50,561 nt of DNA, taken from Chloroflexota bacterium. Its GTDB lineage: Bacteria > Chloroflexota > Limnocylindria > P2-11E. Under the pieces are notes generated by a model that ran no database searches, was not told the DNA's origin, and was given only the letters and a program-made list of their open reading frames with translations. This document shows positions 36,485 through 45,493 of this stretch, piece after piece. Position 1 is the stretch's first letter. Each line of letters begins with the position of its first letter. The stretch covers positions 1 to 50,561 of the forward strand of contig VBIZ01000118.1 of assembly GCA_005880575.1 (NCBI GenBank), given 5' to 3'. The translations under genes were made by a program, and so were the position numbers.

Positions 36485-37779
36485 CGGCGCTCGAGCCTCC
36501 AGATGTCCGCGAACGTCTCGCGCTCGCGGATGACCCGCGCCTGGCTGCCGTCGAGCAGGACGACCGCGGGTCGCGGGGTCTCGTTGTAGTTCGACGCCAT
36601 CGCGACGCTGTATGCGCCCGCACCCGGGATCGCGAGGATGTCGCCCGACCGCGCGGTCGGCAGGCGCACCGAGCGAATAAGGACGTCGCCCGATTCGCAG
36701 TACCGCCCGGCGACCGTCACCTCCTCGGCCGGCTTCTCGGCGGCGCGCGCCGCAAGGACGGCGGTGTACTCGGCGCCGTAGAGCGCCGGCCGGATGTTGT
36801 CCCCCATGCCGCCGTCGACGGCGACGAACGTGCGGACATCGGGCACGCGTTTCGTGCCGACGACGCGGTAGAGCGCCACCGCGGCTCGCCCGACGAGGCC
36901 CCGGCCGGGCTCGACGTAGATGGTGGCGCCGCGGAGCGCGCGATCCTTCCGGACCGGCTGCGTGACGGCGCGCGCGTAGTCGTCGAGCTCGGGCGCCTCC
37001 TCGGTCGCCTGAAGACGTACGGCCACACCGCCGCCCATCCCGAGCTCGGTGATCGGCGCGCCGGTCGTGGAACGCACTTCATTCGCGAACGCAACAAGGG
37101 CCCGTGCGAGCTCACCATAGGGGCGCGTGTCGCGTACCTGCGCACCGATGTGCGCGTGTATGCCGACGAGCGAAAGGCCCTTCGTCTTCGCGATCTCCCG
37201 CGCCTGCCCGAGGGCCTCGCCCGTGCTGATGGGCGCGCCGAACTTGCTATCGGTGGTCCCGGTGACGAGGTGCGGGTGCGTGTCAACCGCGATCCCGGGA
37301 GCCACGCGCAGCCACACCGCCTGCGGCCGGCGGCGGCCGTGGGTGAGGCGGGCAAGCCGCTCGATGTCGTGGGCACCGTCGATCACGAAGCGGCCGACGC
37401 GCGCCTCTAGGGCCCCGGCGACCTCGTCGTCGGGCTTGGCGTTGCCGTGCAGCTCCATCCGCGATGCCGGAAACCCGGCCCGCCGCGCGGCGCTCAGCTC
37501 CCCCAGGGACGCGACGCTCGCGTCGACGCCCTCGCGCGCGATGACCCCACCGACGCCGATGAGGGCGCATGCCTTCACGGAATACGCGACGCGGACGGGT
37601 CGATAGCGGAAGAAGGCATCAACGTACTCGCGGAGACTGGCGCGGATCGTCTCCGCGTCGTAGACGTAAAGGGGCGTTCCGTTCCGGTCGGCAAGTGCTT
37701 GGAGATCGTGTGTCCCGATCCGGACGTGCCCGTCGCGACCCACGGCCGTCCGAAGCGGCCAGATCGCGCGCTCGATCAC
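36481..37779 (-). CDS. lysA: Diaminopimelate decarboxylase
   Basis: 432 residues. PLP enzyme making L-lysine from meso-diaminopimelate. 'TPLYVYDAETIRASLREY' starts the barrel; the PLP-binding Lys is in 'VAYSVKACALIGV' (about residue 69). 'GIHAHIGAQVRD', 'LGMGGGVAV', 'EPGRGLVG' and 'CESGDVL' are the substrate and PLP-phosphate motifs. I chose GTG 37779, which is 4 nt after the upstream stop. Its stop is interlocked with that of the convergent GT2 gene in CTAG. Confidence 0.93.
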   Translation of the reverse strand: MIERAIWPLRTAVGRDGHVRIGTHDLQALADRNGTPLYVYDAETIRASLREYVDAFFRYRPVRVAYSVKACALIGVGGVIAREGVDASVASLGELSAARRAGFPASRMELHGNAKPDDEVAGALEARVGRFVIDGAHDIERLARLTHGRRRPQAVWLRVAPGIAVDTHPHLVTGTTDSKFGAPISTGEALGQAREIAKTKGLSLVGIHAHIGAQVRDTRPYGELARALVAFANEVRSTTGAPITELGMGGGVAVRLQATEEAPELDDYARAVTQPVRKDRALRGATIYVEPGRGLVGRAAVALYRVVGTKRVPDVRTFVAVDGGMGDNIRPALYGAEYTAVLAARAAEKPAEEVTVAGRYCESGDVLIRSVRLPTARSGDILAIPGAGAYSVAMASNYNETPRPAVVLLDGSQARVIRERETFADIWRLERR

Positions 37780-37783
37780 GGAG

Positions 37784-38278
37784 TCAGGAGTTCTGTTGGG
37801 GATCGTCGGGCAACGACTCGATGAACTCCTTGAAGACCGAGAGCTCGTTGTCGTCGCTCGACTCCGCATTGATCGCCGACCGATCCAACACGGTCTCGCT
37901 CACGAGGATGCGCGCGGAGCAGCGGACCGCGAGGGCGATGGCGTCGGAGGGACGGCAGTCCACCTCGATCTCCCGGTCAGCCACCTGTAGGAACACGCTG
38001 CCGTGGAAGACCCCGCCGCCGGACTCGTCCGCGACGAGGTCCTTCACCACCACTCGGGTGATCTCAGCGCCGATCTTCGTAAGCATGTCGACGATCAAAT
38101 CGTGAGTGAGAGGTCGTTCGCTGGTGATCCCGGCGATCCGCGTGGCGATGCTGTACGCCTGGTCCGGCCCGATCCAGATCGGCAGAAGCCTGCGAACGCC
38201 TTCGGCCTGCAGTAGCACGACATGTTGATTCGTGAGCACGTGGACGCGGACGGACTCGACCGAGCACGGCACGAGCAT
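37784..38278 (-). CDS. Bifunctional nuclease family protein (DUF151)
   Basis: 164 residues. 'LLQAEGVRRLLPIWIGPDQAYSIATRIAG', 'RPLTHDLIVDMLTKIGAEITRVVVKDL' and 'DCRPSDAIALAVRCSARILVSE' are signatures of the BFN domain, known from plants and bacteria as a DNase/RNase-like domain with an unclear role. The C-terminal tail is acidic. ATG 38278 has TACGCT (38286-38291, minus) 7 nt upstream, which fits a leaderless mRNA; GTG 38284 would lie almost on that element. Confidence 0.88.
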   Translation of the reverse strand: MLVPCSVESVRVHVLTNQHVVLLQAEGVRRLLPIWIGPDQAYSIATRIAGITSERPLTHDLIVDMLTKIGAEITRVVVKDLVADESGGGVFHGSVFLQVADREIEVDCRPSDAIALAVRCSARILVSETVLDRSAINAESSDDNELSVFKEFIESLPDDPQQNS

Positions 38279-38285
38279 CGTCACA

Positions 38286-38291
38286 AGCGTA
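38286..38291 (-). promoter_or_regulatory. Candidate -10 element for the nuclease/lysA pair
   Basis: TACGCT (TANNNT) ends 7 nt before ATG 38278, which would place the transcription start at the start codon. No Shine-Dalgarno sequence is visible. Confidence 0.33.
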
Positions 38292-38335
38292 CCCGGTCGA
38301 AGCGCCGCGCAAGCCTCATACCGAGCGTCCGTGCG

Positions 38336-39034
38336 CTAGCCGAAACGGAATCGACCCTGCTCTCGTCGCGGCCTGAGCAGAAGGAGCAGCAGAATGCCGG
38401 CAGCGAACCCGAAGATGTGCGCGAAATACGCGATGTTCGCGGTCGCCTGATGCGCGGTGAGCCGAAGCTCGGCGAGGGCGTCGATCACCTGAAGGACGAT
38501 GAAGAAGCCGATCACGATCAGGGCGGGCAGCTGAAGGATCGTGATGAAGATCCCGAGGAACACAAGCGTCGATACGCGCGCCGCCGGGAACATCACAACG
38601 TACGCGCCGAGAACGCCGGCGATCGCGCCCGAGGCACCGACCATCGGCTCGGGTTGCACGAGTCCCTGACCGATCGCGGCGACGATGCCGCACAGGATGT
38701 AGAAGACGAGATAAGTCAGGCTCCCGAGGCGCTCCTCGACGTTATCGCCGAAGACCCAGAGATAGACCATGTTCCCGATCACGTGAAGCCACCCGCCGTG
38801 AAGGAACATGTGGGTGATCAGGGGCGCGAACGTGCCGAGCGTGAGCTGCCCGTGCGCGATCTGGCTCGTGAACTGCGCCCAGTCGAACGAGTACCGGTCG
38901 TAAAAGGCCGCGACCTCGCTCGGCTGCCGCATGAGCGTGAGGACGTAGATCCACACGAGGATGTTGGCGGCGATAAGAAGCCGGTTCACGATCGGCGTCT
39001 TTGCGGTCGGGTTCTGATCGCGAAGTGGGATCAC
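38336..39034 (-). CDS. Rhomboid family intramembrane serine protease
   Basis: 232 residues, GTG start 39034 overlapping the upstream stop (GTGA). Six or seven hydrophobic segments. 'ITHMFLHGGWLHVIGNMVYL' holds the conserved His and Asn of TM2, 'GASGAIAGVLGAY' the catalytic Ser (GASG), and 'ANIAYFAHIFGFAAGIL' the catalytic His. All catalytic residues are present, so an active protease that cuts membrane-spanning substrates is expected. The neighbouring membrane-anchored pseudo-PP2C protein is a possible substrate (speculation). Confidence 0.93.
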   Translation of the reverse strand: MIPLRDQNPTAKTPIVNRLLIAANILVWIYVLTLMRQPSEVAAFYDRYSFDWAQFTSQIAHGQLTLGTFAPLITHMFLHGGWLHVIGNMVYLWVFGDNVEERLGSLTYLVFYILCGIVAAIGQGLVQPEPMVGASGAIAGVLGAYVVMFPAARVSTLVFLGIFITILQLPALIVIGFFIVLQVIDALAELRLTAHQATANIAYFAHIFGFAAGILLLLLLRPRREQGRFRFG

Positions 39035-41127
39035 GCGCGGAGCTCCGTCGCCACCACCTTCGAGCCGTGGATCGTGAAGATCGTGCGCAACCCCTCGGAG
39101 ACGTAGAACGCGCTGGGTTCGGGAAGGTTTGCAGGAAGCGAGAACCGCGCCATCTCGCCCCCGTCCCGGTTCATCTGGACGACGACCTTGTTCGGAGCGT
39201 CGAGCAAGTAGATCGCGCGCTGCACGTCGATCGCCTGCACCGCGGTCGGCTTCAGCGCTGCCCCCGTCCACCGCGGGACGAAGTCCACCTGCGACGCCGT
39301 GAAGGAGGTCGTGAGGCGCCGGAAGAGCAGGATGTCGCCCCGCGTCGTCACGATCCAAATGTCCCGATCGACCGCGATCGATCGGCCGATCCCGGCCGGG
39401 ATGGGGTCGGTCAGGTAGGCCACGGCGCGCTGGAACCCCGTGCCCGGAAAGGACTCGTGCTTCCAGACCTGGCCGCTCGTGGCGTCGAGGACGTAGAGGT
39501 TCGCGACGAAGACGGCGAACGCGTCGGCCGACTTCCATGTCGCTGAATCCTCCGGGGTCACGTCGGCGACGCCGGGGCCTTCGACCCGCCACACGCGGTT
39601 CTGATCGTCGAGTGAATAGACCACGTCGTTCAGGGTGCCGACGAGGCGGGGTGCGCCGACGCCGACCGTTCCCTTCGTGAGCGCCGGAGCGACCTGGGTG
39701 GGATCGCCGAAGACCCGCCAGAGACGGCCCGCGCCGGGGTCGGCCGCGTAGAGGCCATTCACATTTCCCACGAGCGCGGTCGGCTTCGCGCCTGGGGCGA
39801 TCGGCCGGCCGTCGGGTCCGGTCACGCGCGCGAGATCGACGATCACCCCGGTGATCCGATCGTCGAGCGCTGTGATCTGGTCGCGGAGACCGGCGATCTC
39901 CGTCGGGTCCGCCGCCGTCGACCGCGCGGTCTCATCGAGCGTCAACCGCGCGTGGTCGATCTTCTGCCGCGCAAGCTGGGTGTCGGGGGGCTTGCGGTCG
40001 GCGGCGCGCTGCGCGGCCGAGATGTCGCTCCCGATGGTGATGACGGCCAGCTTGTAGTTGTTCTTCACCTGGTTCGTCTCGAAGTCGCGGTACGCGACCA
40101 CACCGATGCCCCCGGCCACGACGAGGAGCAGCGCCGCAAGGAACGATGCGGCGCGGCGCTGGCGGCGCGAGCGCGAGCGCGCCGTATCCGGCCGGTTGGG
40201 AAGCGGCGGGGCGCGCCGCGGCATGAGCTCGAAGCCGACCGCCACGGTCTTTCCCATGGCCTTCGCTGCGGGCGCGGCCGCCGCGCCGATCGCCTCCGCG
40301 ACGTGAGGACGGCGCCGCCAGACCGATTCGAACCGCGAGCGAATCCCATCCGCGATCAGCACCTCGGCGGGATCCGTCCGCTGCGGCTCGGGCAGAACCC
40401 GACCTGCCGCGGCGGTCGCGGCGGTCACCTCGATGAAGATCGCCGCGACGCTGCCGACCACGCCGTCGGCAACGGCTCGGTTGTTGATGTGCTCCGCCGC
40501 GGCGCGCGGGTGCAAGGTGATCGCCGCATTCTTCAGCGCCTCCGCGCCGAGGCCTTCGACGAGACCGCCCGACGCCAGGATGAGCGTGTCCCCCGGCTCG
40601 ATGCTCTGACGCCACACGTCCGGCAGGACGTCCGCGAGGCCGCCGAGCGACTCGGCTTCGCGTGTTGTGGTCCGATGAACGAAGTCCGCGAGCTCTCCCG
40701 GCTCGTCGCCCGGCAGAAAGAGCCGCGCGCGCCGCACGAGAAAGACCTGCGCGGCGCCGATGCGCGCGGCGTAGAGCTCGTTGTTCACGACGACCGCGCA
40801 TGCGCAGTGAAGCGTCACGCGGCCGCGCTGATCGCGCAGGCGCTGCGCGGCCCGGCGATTCGCCTGCCGGAGCGCTTTGCGGAGCGACACCTCGATCCCC
40901 GCCGAGAGGTCGTAGTAGTACTCCTGACGGGCGAGGTCGGCCACTTCCTTGGCGATGTCGGCACCTGCGTTCCCGTGCTGCCGCGCGACCTCGCACAGAA
41001 GGTAAAAGCGTCCCTTCGTCCGGAGGGTCGCGCCGAGGGTCGGTTCGCTCGTGACGATGACGTCAGGCGTGCCGGGTCGCAGCTCCGCCGTGGTCCCGAT
41101 CTTCGTCGCGAGGCTCAGCTGTCGCAT
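39031..41127 (-). CDS. Degenerate PP2C-like domain, membrane helix and extracytoplasmic propeller-like domain
   Basis: 698 residues. Residues about 20-235 resemble a PPM/PP2C phosphatase, but where active enzymes have GDSR there is 'RIGAAQVFLVRRARLF' (124-127 GAAQ), and where they have CSDGL there is 'LILASGGLVEGL'. No VADGVGG metal motif is found. It is therefore probably a pseudophosphatase. After a basic stretch a membrane helix (about 327-346) leads to a short helical region and then repeats such as 'VNGLYAADPGAGRLWRVFGDP', 'VYSLDDQNRVWRVEGPG', 'LYVLDATSGQVWKHESFPG' and 'IYLLDAPNKVVVQMNRDGG', a propeller-like domain outside the cell. It lies between dciA and the rhomboid gene, 12 nt from dciA. 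Confidence 0.8.
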   Translation of the reverse strand: MRQLSLATKIGTTAELRPGTPDVIVTSEPTLGATLRTKGRFYLLCEVARQHGNAGADIAKEVADLARQEYYYDLSAGIEVSLRKALRQANRRAAQRLRDQRGRVTLHCACAVVVNNELYAARIGAAQVFLVRRARLFLPGDEPGELADFVHRTTTREAESLGGLADVLPDVWRQSIEPGDTLILASGGLVEGLGAEALKNAAITLHPRAAAEHINNRAVADGVVGSVAAIFIEVTAATAAAGRVLPEPQRTDPAEVLIADGIRSRFESVWRRRPHVAEAIGAAAAPAAKAMGKTVAVGFELMPRRAPPLPNRPDTARSRSRRQRRAASFLAALLLVVAGGIGVVAYRDFETNQVKNNYKLAVITIGSDISAAQRAADRKPPDTQLARQKIDHARLTLDETARSTAADPTEIAGLRDQITALDDRITGVIVDLARVTGPDGRPIAPGAKPTALVGNVNGLYAADPGAGRLWRVFGDPTQVAPALTKGTVGVGAPRLVGTLNDVVYSLDDQNRVWRVEGPGVADVTPEDSATWKSADAFAVFVANLYVLDATSGQVWKHESFPGTGFQRAVAYLTDPIPAGIGRSIAVDRDIWIVTTRGDILLFRRLTTSFTASQVDFVPRWTGAALKPTAVQAIDVQRAIYLLDAPNKVVVQMNRDGGEMARFSLPANLPEPSAFYVSEGLRTIFTIHGSKVVATELRA

Positions 41128-41138
41128 CGCTGGCGAGT

Positions 41139-41438
41139 TTAGGGACGTGACGCCGGTACGGAGCGGATCTTCGCGATGCCGCTCCGCGGCGCGCGCGAGG
41201 CGATCTCGGCGACGAGCTGCTCCTCGCGCAGGCGTATCTCCGCCGCCCACTGCGCGGTCGGGACGGCCACGACGAGCGTCCCTTCATCCATACGCAGGGC
41301 GGTCGTTCGTGTCGCGTCCGGGCCGATGACGGCGCAGGCGACCGAGGTCCAGGCGCGCATCGCGTCGGCCTTGGCGACGTCGCTGTCGAGCCGGAGCGTG
41401 CGGAGCGCTCTGGAGACCGCCGCGGCGAGCGGTCTCAC
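41139..41438 (-). CDS. DUF721/DciA-like protein
   Basis: 99 residues, GTG start 41438 overlapping the recF stop (GTGA). 'VRPLAAAVSRALRTLRLDSDVAKADAMRAWTSVACAVIG' and 'TLVVAVPTAQWAAEIRLREEQLVAEI' match the DUF721 family, whose DciA members help load the replicative helicase. Location behind dnaN-recF is the classical one. Short for the family, without the disordered C-terminal tail. Confidence 0.85.
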   Translation of the reverse strand: MRPLAAAVSRALRTLRLDSDVAKADAMRAWTSVACAVIGPDATRTTALRMDEGTLVVAVPTAQWAAEIRLREEQLVAEIASRAPRSGIAKIRSVPASRP

Positions 41439-42544
41439 GTGAGCCGGGCGATCTCTGTCACCGTCGCCCCTCGCCGAAGAGGCTCGGGGATGCTCGTGAG
41501 CACCGCCGCGGTGAGGAGGGTCTGCGCACCTTCCGGAAGCGCGCGGCAGAGCGCCTCGCGGTGGGCAGTGTCGAGCTCGGAGAGAACGTCGTCCAGGAGG
41601 AAGACCGGAGGCTCTCCGACGTGGGTGCGGATCCACTCGGCCTCGGCAAGCTTCAGCGAAAGGACAGCGGACCGTTGCTCGCCTCGCGACGCGAAGGTCG
41701 GGAGCGGCCGCTCGCCCAGCGCCACCGCGAGGTCTTCGCGATGTGGACCGACGAGGGTCGTCGCCTGCCAGCGCTCGCGATCGTGCTTCTCCGCGATGAG
41801 CCGGCGATACCCCTCGGCTCGCTCCTCCGCGGTCGACGCTTGTACCTGTCCCGCGTACGCGATGTCCGGAGCCGGGTCGGCACCGAGCGCGGCGACGGCC
41901 GCGCGGAACGCCGGACGGAGCTCGCGCACCGCCACCTCGCGGCGAAGCGAGATGGATGTGGCAAGCCGTACCAGCTCCGTGTCCCAGAACGCGATCTCGC
42001 TCTCGGACACGGGTTCGTCGTCGCGGCCCGCCCGAAGCAGCGCGTTCCGCTGCGTGAGCACGTTCGCGTACGCGCGCATGTCGGCGCGATGCGAGCGGTC
42101 GACCTGCGCGACCATCTCGTCGAGATAGCGGCGCCGCGCCGATGGCGCCGACGCGAGGAGATCGGTGTCCTCGGGGAAGAAAGCCACGACCGCCACTCGG
42201 CCGACGACGTCGTCGGCGCGTCTGGGGGCACCGTCGGCGGTGTACCTGCGGGGTCGCCGGCGGCTTTCGACCGCCGGCGCGAAGAGGGTCACTTCCAGGC
42301 GGGTCCGATCCGCGGCCCGGCACGCGTCGATGGTCACTCGCGCGAGAGGCGCACCCCAGTGGATCATCTCGACGTCGTCGCCGGCGCGCGACGAGTCGCC
42401 GCGCGCGATGAGATGCACAGCCTCGAGGATGTTGGTCTTCCCCGCGCCGTTCGGACCAACGAACGCCGTCACCCCTGGGGCGAGGTCGAGCGTTCGGTCC
42501 TCATAGCTGCGGAAGTTCTCGAGCCCGATCGCGGCGACGCGCAT
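41435..42544 (-). CDS. recF: DNA replication/repair protein RecF
   Basis: 369 residues. SMC-like ATPase that loads RecA at gaps with RecO/RecR. 'VAAIGLENFRSYEDRTLDLAPGVTAFVGPNGAGKTNILEAVH' contains Walker A, 'TLVGPHREDLAVALGERPLPTFASRGEQRSAVLSLKLAE' is the signature region, and 'PPVFLLDDVLSELD' is Walker B/D-loop. The start ATG is 18 nt after the dnaN stop. Confidence 0.96.
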   Translation of the reverse strand: MRVAAIGLENFRSYEDRTLDLAPGVTAFVGPNGAGKTNILEAVHLIARGDSSRAGDDVEMIHWGAPLARVTIDACRAADRTRLEVTLFAPAVESRRRPRRYTADGAPRRADDVVGRVAVVAFFPEDTDLLASAPSARRRYLDEMVAQVDRSHRADMRAYANVLTQRNALLRAGRDDEPVSESEIAFWDTELVRLATSISLRREVAVRELRPAFRAAVAALGADPAPDIAYAGQVQASTAEERAEGYRRLIAEKHDRERWQATTLVGPHREDLAVALGERPLPTFASRGEQRSAVLSLKLAEAEWIRTHVGEPPVFLLDDVLSELDTAHREALCRALPEGAQTLLTAAVLTSIPEPLRRGATVTEIARLT

Positions 42545-42561
42545 GGCGGCGAGCCCGCTCC

Positions 42562-43689
42562 CTACGCTGGGATGCGAAGCGGCATCACCACATGAAGATA
42601 GCTGTCGTCGCCGACGATCTTGACGACGCCTGGCGCGAGCGGACCCCCAAGCTCGAGCGCGATCTCCGGGGCGCTGAGGCTGGAGAGCGCGTCGGCGACG
42701 AATCGCGAGTTGAACGCGATCGTTGTGGCCTGGCCTTCGACCGTTGCATCGATGCGGCCGGTGTTATCACCGACCTCGGCGGCGTTCGCCGTGATCACAA
42801 GCGGCGGCTCGTTCGCTGGGTCGACTTGGAACCGAAGCATGTTCGCCGCGTCCCGCGCGAAATAGGACGCGAGGCGCGTCGCTTTGAGGAGCTCCTCGCG
42901 CTGCGCGAGCACGCGTGTTGAGTGGCTGGTCGGGATGACCTGCTTGTAGTTAGGAAACTGGCCTTCGATGATCCGCGACACCAGGTCCGCCTCGTCCGTG
43001 TGGAAGATGACCTGGCTCTTGTTCGGCGTCACCAGGATGTCGACGGTGCGATCCTCGCTGTCCTCGAGGATTCGAGCCACCTCGAAAAGGCTCTTCGCCG
43101 GCACGATCACCTCGATTGATGGGTCCACTCGGTCGAGCAGCCGTGCATGCCGCACGGACAGCCGGTAGGGGTCAGCCGCGGCCATGGTGATGAGGTCGCC
43201 GGCGAACGTGGTGAGCACGCCGGTGAGAACCGGGCGGCTGTCGTCGGTCGCGGCCACGAACGCGACCTCGCCGATCATGCGACGAAGCGTTCCTTGCGAC
43301 ATACGGGTGGTGGGTTTTTCGGGGATCTGCGGGATGATCGGGAACTCCTCCGCATCCATGCCTTTGATGTTCGCTTCGTACGGGCCGGACTTCAGATGAA
43401 CGGTCTTCGTCCGCACGTTCAGCGCGAGCTCGACATTCCCCGGCGGCAGCGAGTTCACGAAATCGATGAAGAGCTTCGCCGGCACGGTGATGGCGCCGTC
43501 GTCCTCCACCTTCGCCGGAACCCAGCAGTTGATCCCGACCTCGAGGTTGGTCGCCGTGAGACGCAGACGGCCCGCATCGGTGCGCAGGAGAACGTTGCCG
43601 AGGATCGGCAGGCTTCCGCGAGTCGAGACCCCGCGGCCCGCGATCCCGAGGCCGTGCGCGAGGTTCTCTTGTAGACAAACGACCTTCAC
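42562..43689 (-). CDS. dnaN: DNA polymerase III sliding clamp, beta subunit
   Basis: 375 residues. Three-domain clamp. The N-terminus 'KVVCLQENLAHGLGIAGRGVSTRGSLPILGNVLL' is typical, and it ends 'DDSYLHVVMPLRIPA', corresponding to the usual '..YVVMPMRL' terminus. GTG 43689 is chosen because it gives the family N-terminus and is preceded by GGAGGG (about 5 nt); an ATG 13 codons upstream would add an unusual extension. Confidence 0.96.
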   Translation of the reverse strand: MKVVCLQENLAHGLGIAGRGVSTRGSLPILGNVLLRTDAGRLRLTATNLEVGINCWVPAKVEDDGAITVPAKLFIDFVNSLPPGNVELALNVRTKTVHLKSGPYEANIKGMDAEEFPIIPQIPEKPTTRMSQGTLRRMIGEVAFVAATDDSRPVLTGVLTTFAGDLITMAAADPYRLSVRHARLLDRVDPSIEVIVPAKSLFEVARILEDSEDRTVDILVTPNKSQVIFHTDEADLVSRIIEGQFPNYKQVIPTSHSTRVLAQREELLKATRLASYFARDAANMLRFQVDPANEPPLVITANAAEVGDNTGRIDATVEGQATTIAFNSRFVADALSSLSAPEIALELGGPLAPGVVKIVGDDSYLHVVMPLRIPA

Positions 43690-43996
43690 GCAGCCCTCCC
43701 CGCTCGTAGCCAGGAAAGATAGATACAACCAGTAGTGGCGGTAGTAGTGGTGTGGACTATGGGGCTTCCCTCACAAAGTTGTGCTTGAGAGGGTTGGGGA
43801 CCGGGTGTCGACGAGCGGCGGAGGCGGGTGGATGTCCCGGGATAACTGGTCTCGAGAGAGGGCACAGGTAGCAGAAGAGAACATCCGTACGGCGGACATG
43901 TCCACAAACAGAGGCCTTTATCCACACGCCGGGACACCTTATCCACACTCGCTTGCCCGGCGCTGGCGCACTCAGACCGGCCAGGCCGGCAGCTCG
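43690..43996. other. Probable replication origin (oriC) between dnaA and dnaN
   Basis: 307-bp non-coding region. Two perfect DnaA boxes TTATCCACA at 43918-43926 and 43939-43947, plus a weaker box ATGTCCACA at 43898-43906, are in one orientation. Start-to-start spacing is 20 and 21 bp, about two helical turns. On the dnaN side, an AT-richer, TAG-rich stretch (about 43708-43752, 'GTAGTGGCGGTAGTAGTGG') may be the unwinding element with DnaA-trio-like repeats. The location between dnaA and dnaN is a standard oriC site. Confidence 0.8.
43918..43947 (+). promoter_or_regulatory. Tandem perfect DnaA boxes
   Basis: TTATCCACA at 43918-43926 and again at 43939-43947, same strand, 21 bp apart. These match the strong consensus DnaA box exactly and would nucleate the initiator complex and also allow DnaA autoregulation. 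Confidence 0.85.
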
Positions 43997-45370
43997 TCAG
44001 TCGGCGTACAGCAGCTCGCGAAGGGCCCCGACGTCTCGTCGGAAATCGTCGTTCTCGGCCATCTCGCGCTCGATCTTCTCGCAGCCGTGTAACACCGTCG
44101 AGTGGTCGCGCCCCCCGAGCGCTTCGCCGATGCGGAGGAGCGGAGCCTCGGTCTCTTCGCGCATGAGGTACATCGCGATCTGGCGCGGAACGACGACCTG
44201 CCGGTCGCGCGCCTTGCCCTTGATCTGCTCGAGCGGCACGCCGTAATAGCGCGCGACGGTCTCGACGATGCGCTCCGGCGAGAGGCTCTTGCGGCGGGGG
44301 TTGTACAGGAGGTTCTGCAGCATCTCTTGCGCGAGCTGTGTCGTCACCGGGACAGCCTGCAGCGCGGCGAACGCAGCGATTCGCGTAAGCGCGCCCTCGA
44401 GCTCGCGGATGTTCGAGACGATCCGCTGTGCCAGGAAGTCGATCACCGGCGGCGGGACCGCGACGTTTTGCGCCTCGGCCTTCGCGCGAAGGATCGCGAT
44501 CCGTGTCTCGAGGTCCGGCGCCGAGATGTCGGCAGTGAGGCCCCATTCGAAACGCGAGCGGAGGCGATCCTCGAGCTGCGTGATCGCTTTCGGCGGGCGG
44601 TCGCTCGACATCACTATCTGCTTGCCCTCTTCGTGGATCGCGTTGAAGGTGTGGAAGAACTCCTCCTGCGTGCCTTCCTTGCCGGCGATGAACTGGATGT
44701 CGTCGATGAGAAGTACGTCGATGCGCCGGTAGCGGTCGCGGAACTCCTCGCCCTTCTGAGCGCGGATCGAGTTGATGAACTCGTTGGTGAACTTTTCGCT
44801 CGTCGCGTAGGCGACCCTCTTCTTGGGATGACGCGCGATCACCGCGTGTCCGATCGCGTGCATGAGATGTGTCTTCCCGAGACCGGATCCGCCGTAGACG
44901 AACAGCGGGTTGTAGCTGTGCCCGGGCCGCTCGGCGACCGACAGCGCCGCCGCGTGGGCGAGGCGATTGTTCGAGCCGACCACGAAGGTCGAGAAGGTGT
45001 AGCGAGCGTTCAGCAGAGCCCCCGCCTCGCGTCGCTCCTGCGTGCTTGTCTGCTGGCCGGCTCCGCCAGGCTGCGGCGAAGACATTCCCGGGGCGGCGCT
45101 GTTGCGCGCGGCTGTCGCCGGGGCGCCGGAGGAAGTCACGAAGCGCACATCCACCGTACGGCCGACCAGGTGCTGGAGCGCTTCGCGTACCTGGGGCCGG
45201 AACTTGCTCTCCAGCCACTCGCGCGCGAATGCATTTGGGACGCCGATGAGATAGACGTCGTCCTCTTCGGAGATGACCTGCGTGTCCTTGAACCACGTGT
45301 CGTATTGAGCGCGCGAAAGTCCGACCTGCAGCTCACCGAGGGCGGCCGTCCAAAGCTGTTTGACGTTCAA
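43997..45370 (-). CDS. dnaA: Chromosomal replication initiator DnaA
   Basis: 457 residues from TTG 45370. Domain I: 'NVKQLWTAALGELQVGLSRAQYDTWFKDTQV'. A short Gln/Ala/Ser-rich domain II. Domain III AAA+: 'YNPLFVYGGSGLGKTHLMHAIGH' (Walker A), 'DVLLIDDIQFIAGKEGTQEEFFHTFN' (Walker B) and 'IVMSSDRPPKAI'. Domain IV: 'LMREETEAPLLRIGEALGGRDHSTVLHGCEKIE', the DnaA-box binding signature. TTG 45370 gives the family N-terminus and has AAGGGG 5 nt upstream; a TTG at 45415 and a GTG at 45391 would be longer alternatives. Confidence 0.96.
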   Translation of the reverse strand: MNVKQLWTAALGELQVGLSRAQYDTWFKDTQVISEEDDVYLIGVPNAFAREWLESKFRPQVREALQHLVGRTVDVRFVTSSGAPATAARNSAAPGMSSPQPGGAGQQTSTQERREAGALLNARYTFSTFVVGSNNRLAHAAALSVAERPGHSYNPLFVYGGSGLGKTHLMHAIGHAVIARHPKKRVAYATSEKFTNEFINSIRAQKGEEFRDRYRRIDVLLIDDIQFIAGKEGTQEEFFHTFNAIHEEGKQIVMSSDRPPKAITQLEDRLRSRFEWGLTADISAPDLETRIAILRAKAEAQNVAVPPPVIDFLAQRIVSNIRELEGALTRIAAFAALQAVPVTTQLAQEMLQNLLYNPRRKSLSPERIVETVARYYGVPLEQIKGKARDRQVVVPRQIAMYLMREETEAPLLRIGEALGGRDHSTVLHGCEKIEREMAENDDFRRDVGALRELLYAD

Positions 45371-45493
45371 CGGCTCCCCTTCTCTACGCACGTGCTCCAA
45401 GATCGCTCCCCACAACCGTCATGCGAAGACCGCTCGACGCCACACCGAAGGGAAAGACCGCGGTTCCGACCGACCCGTTTCGGAAGCCCGCGA

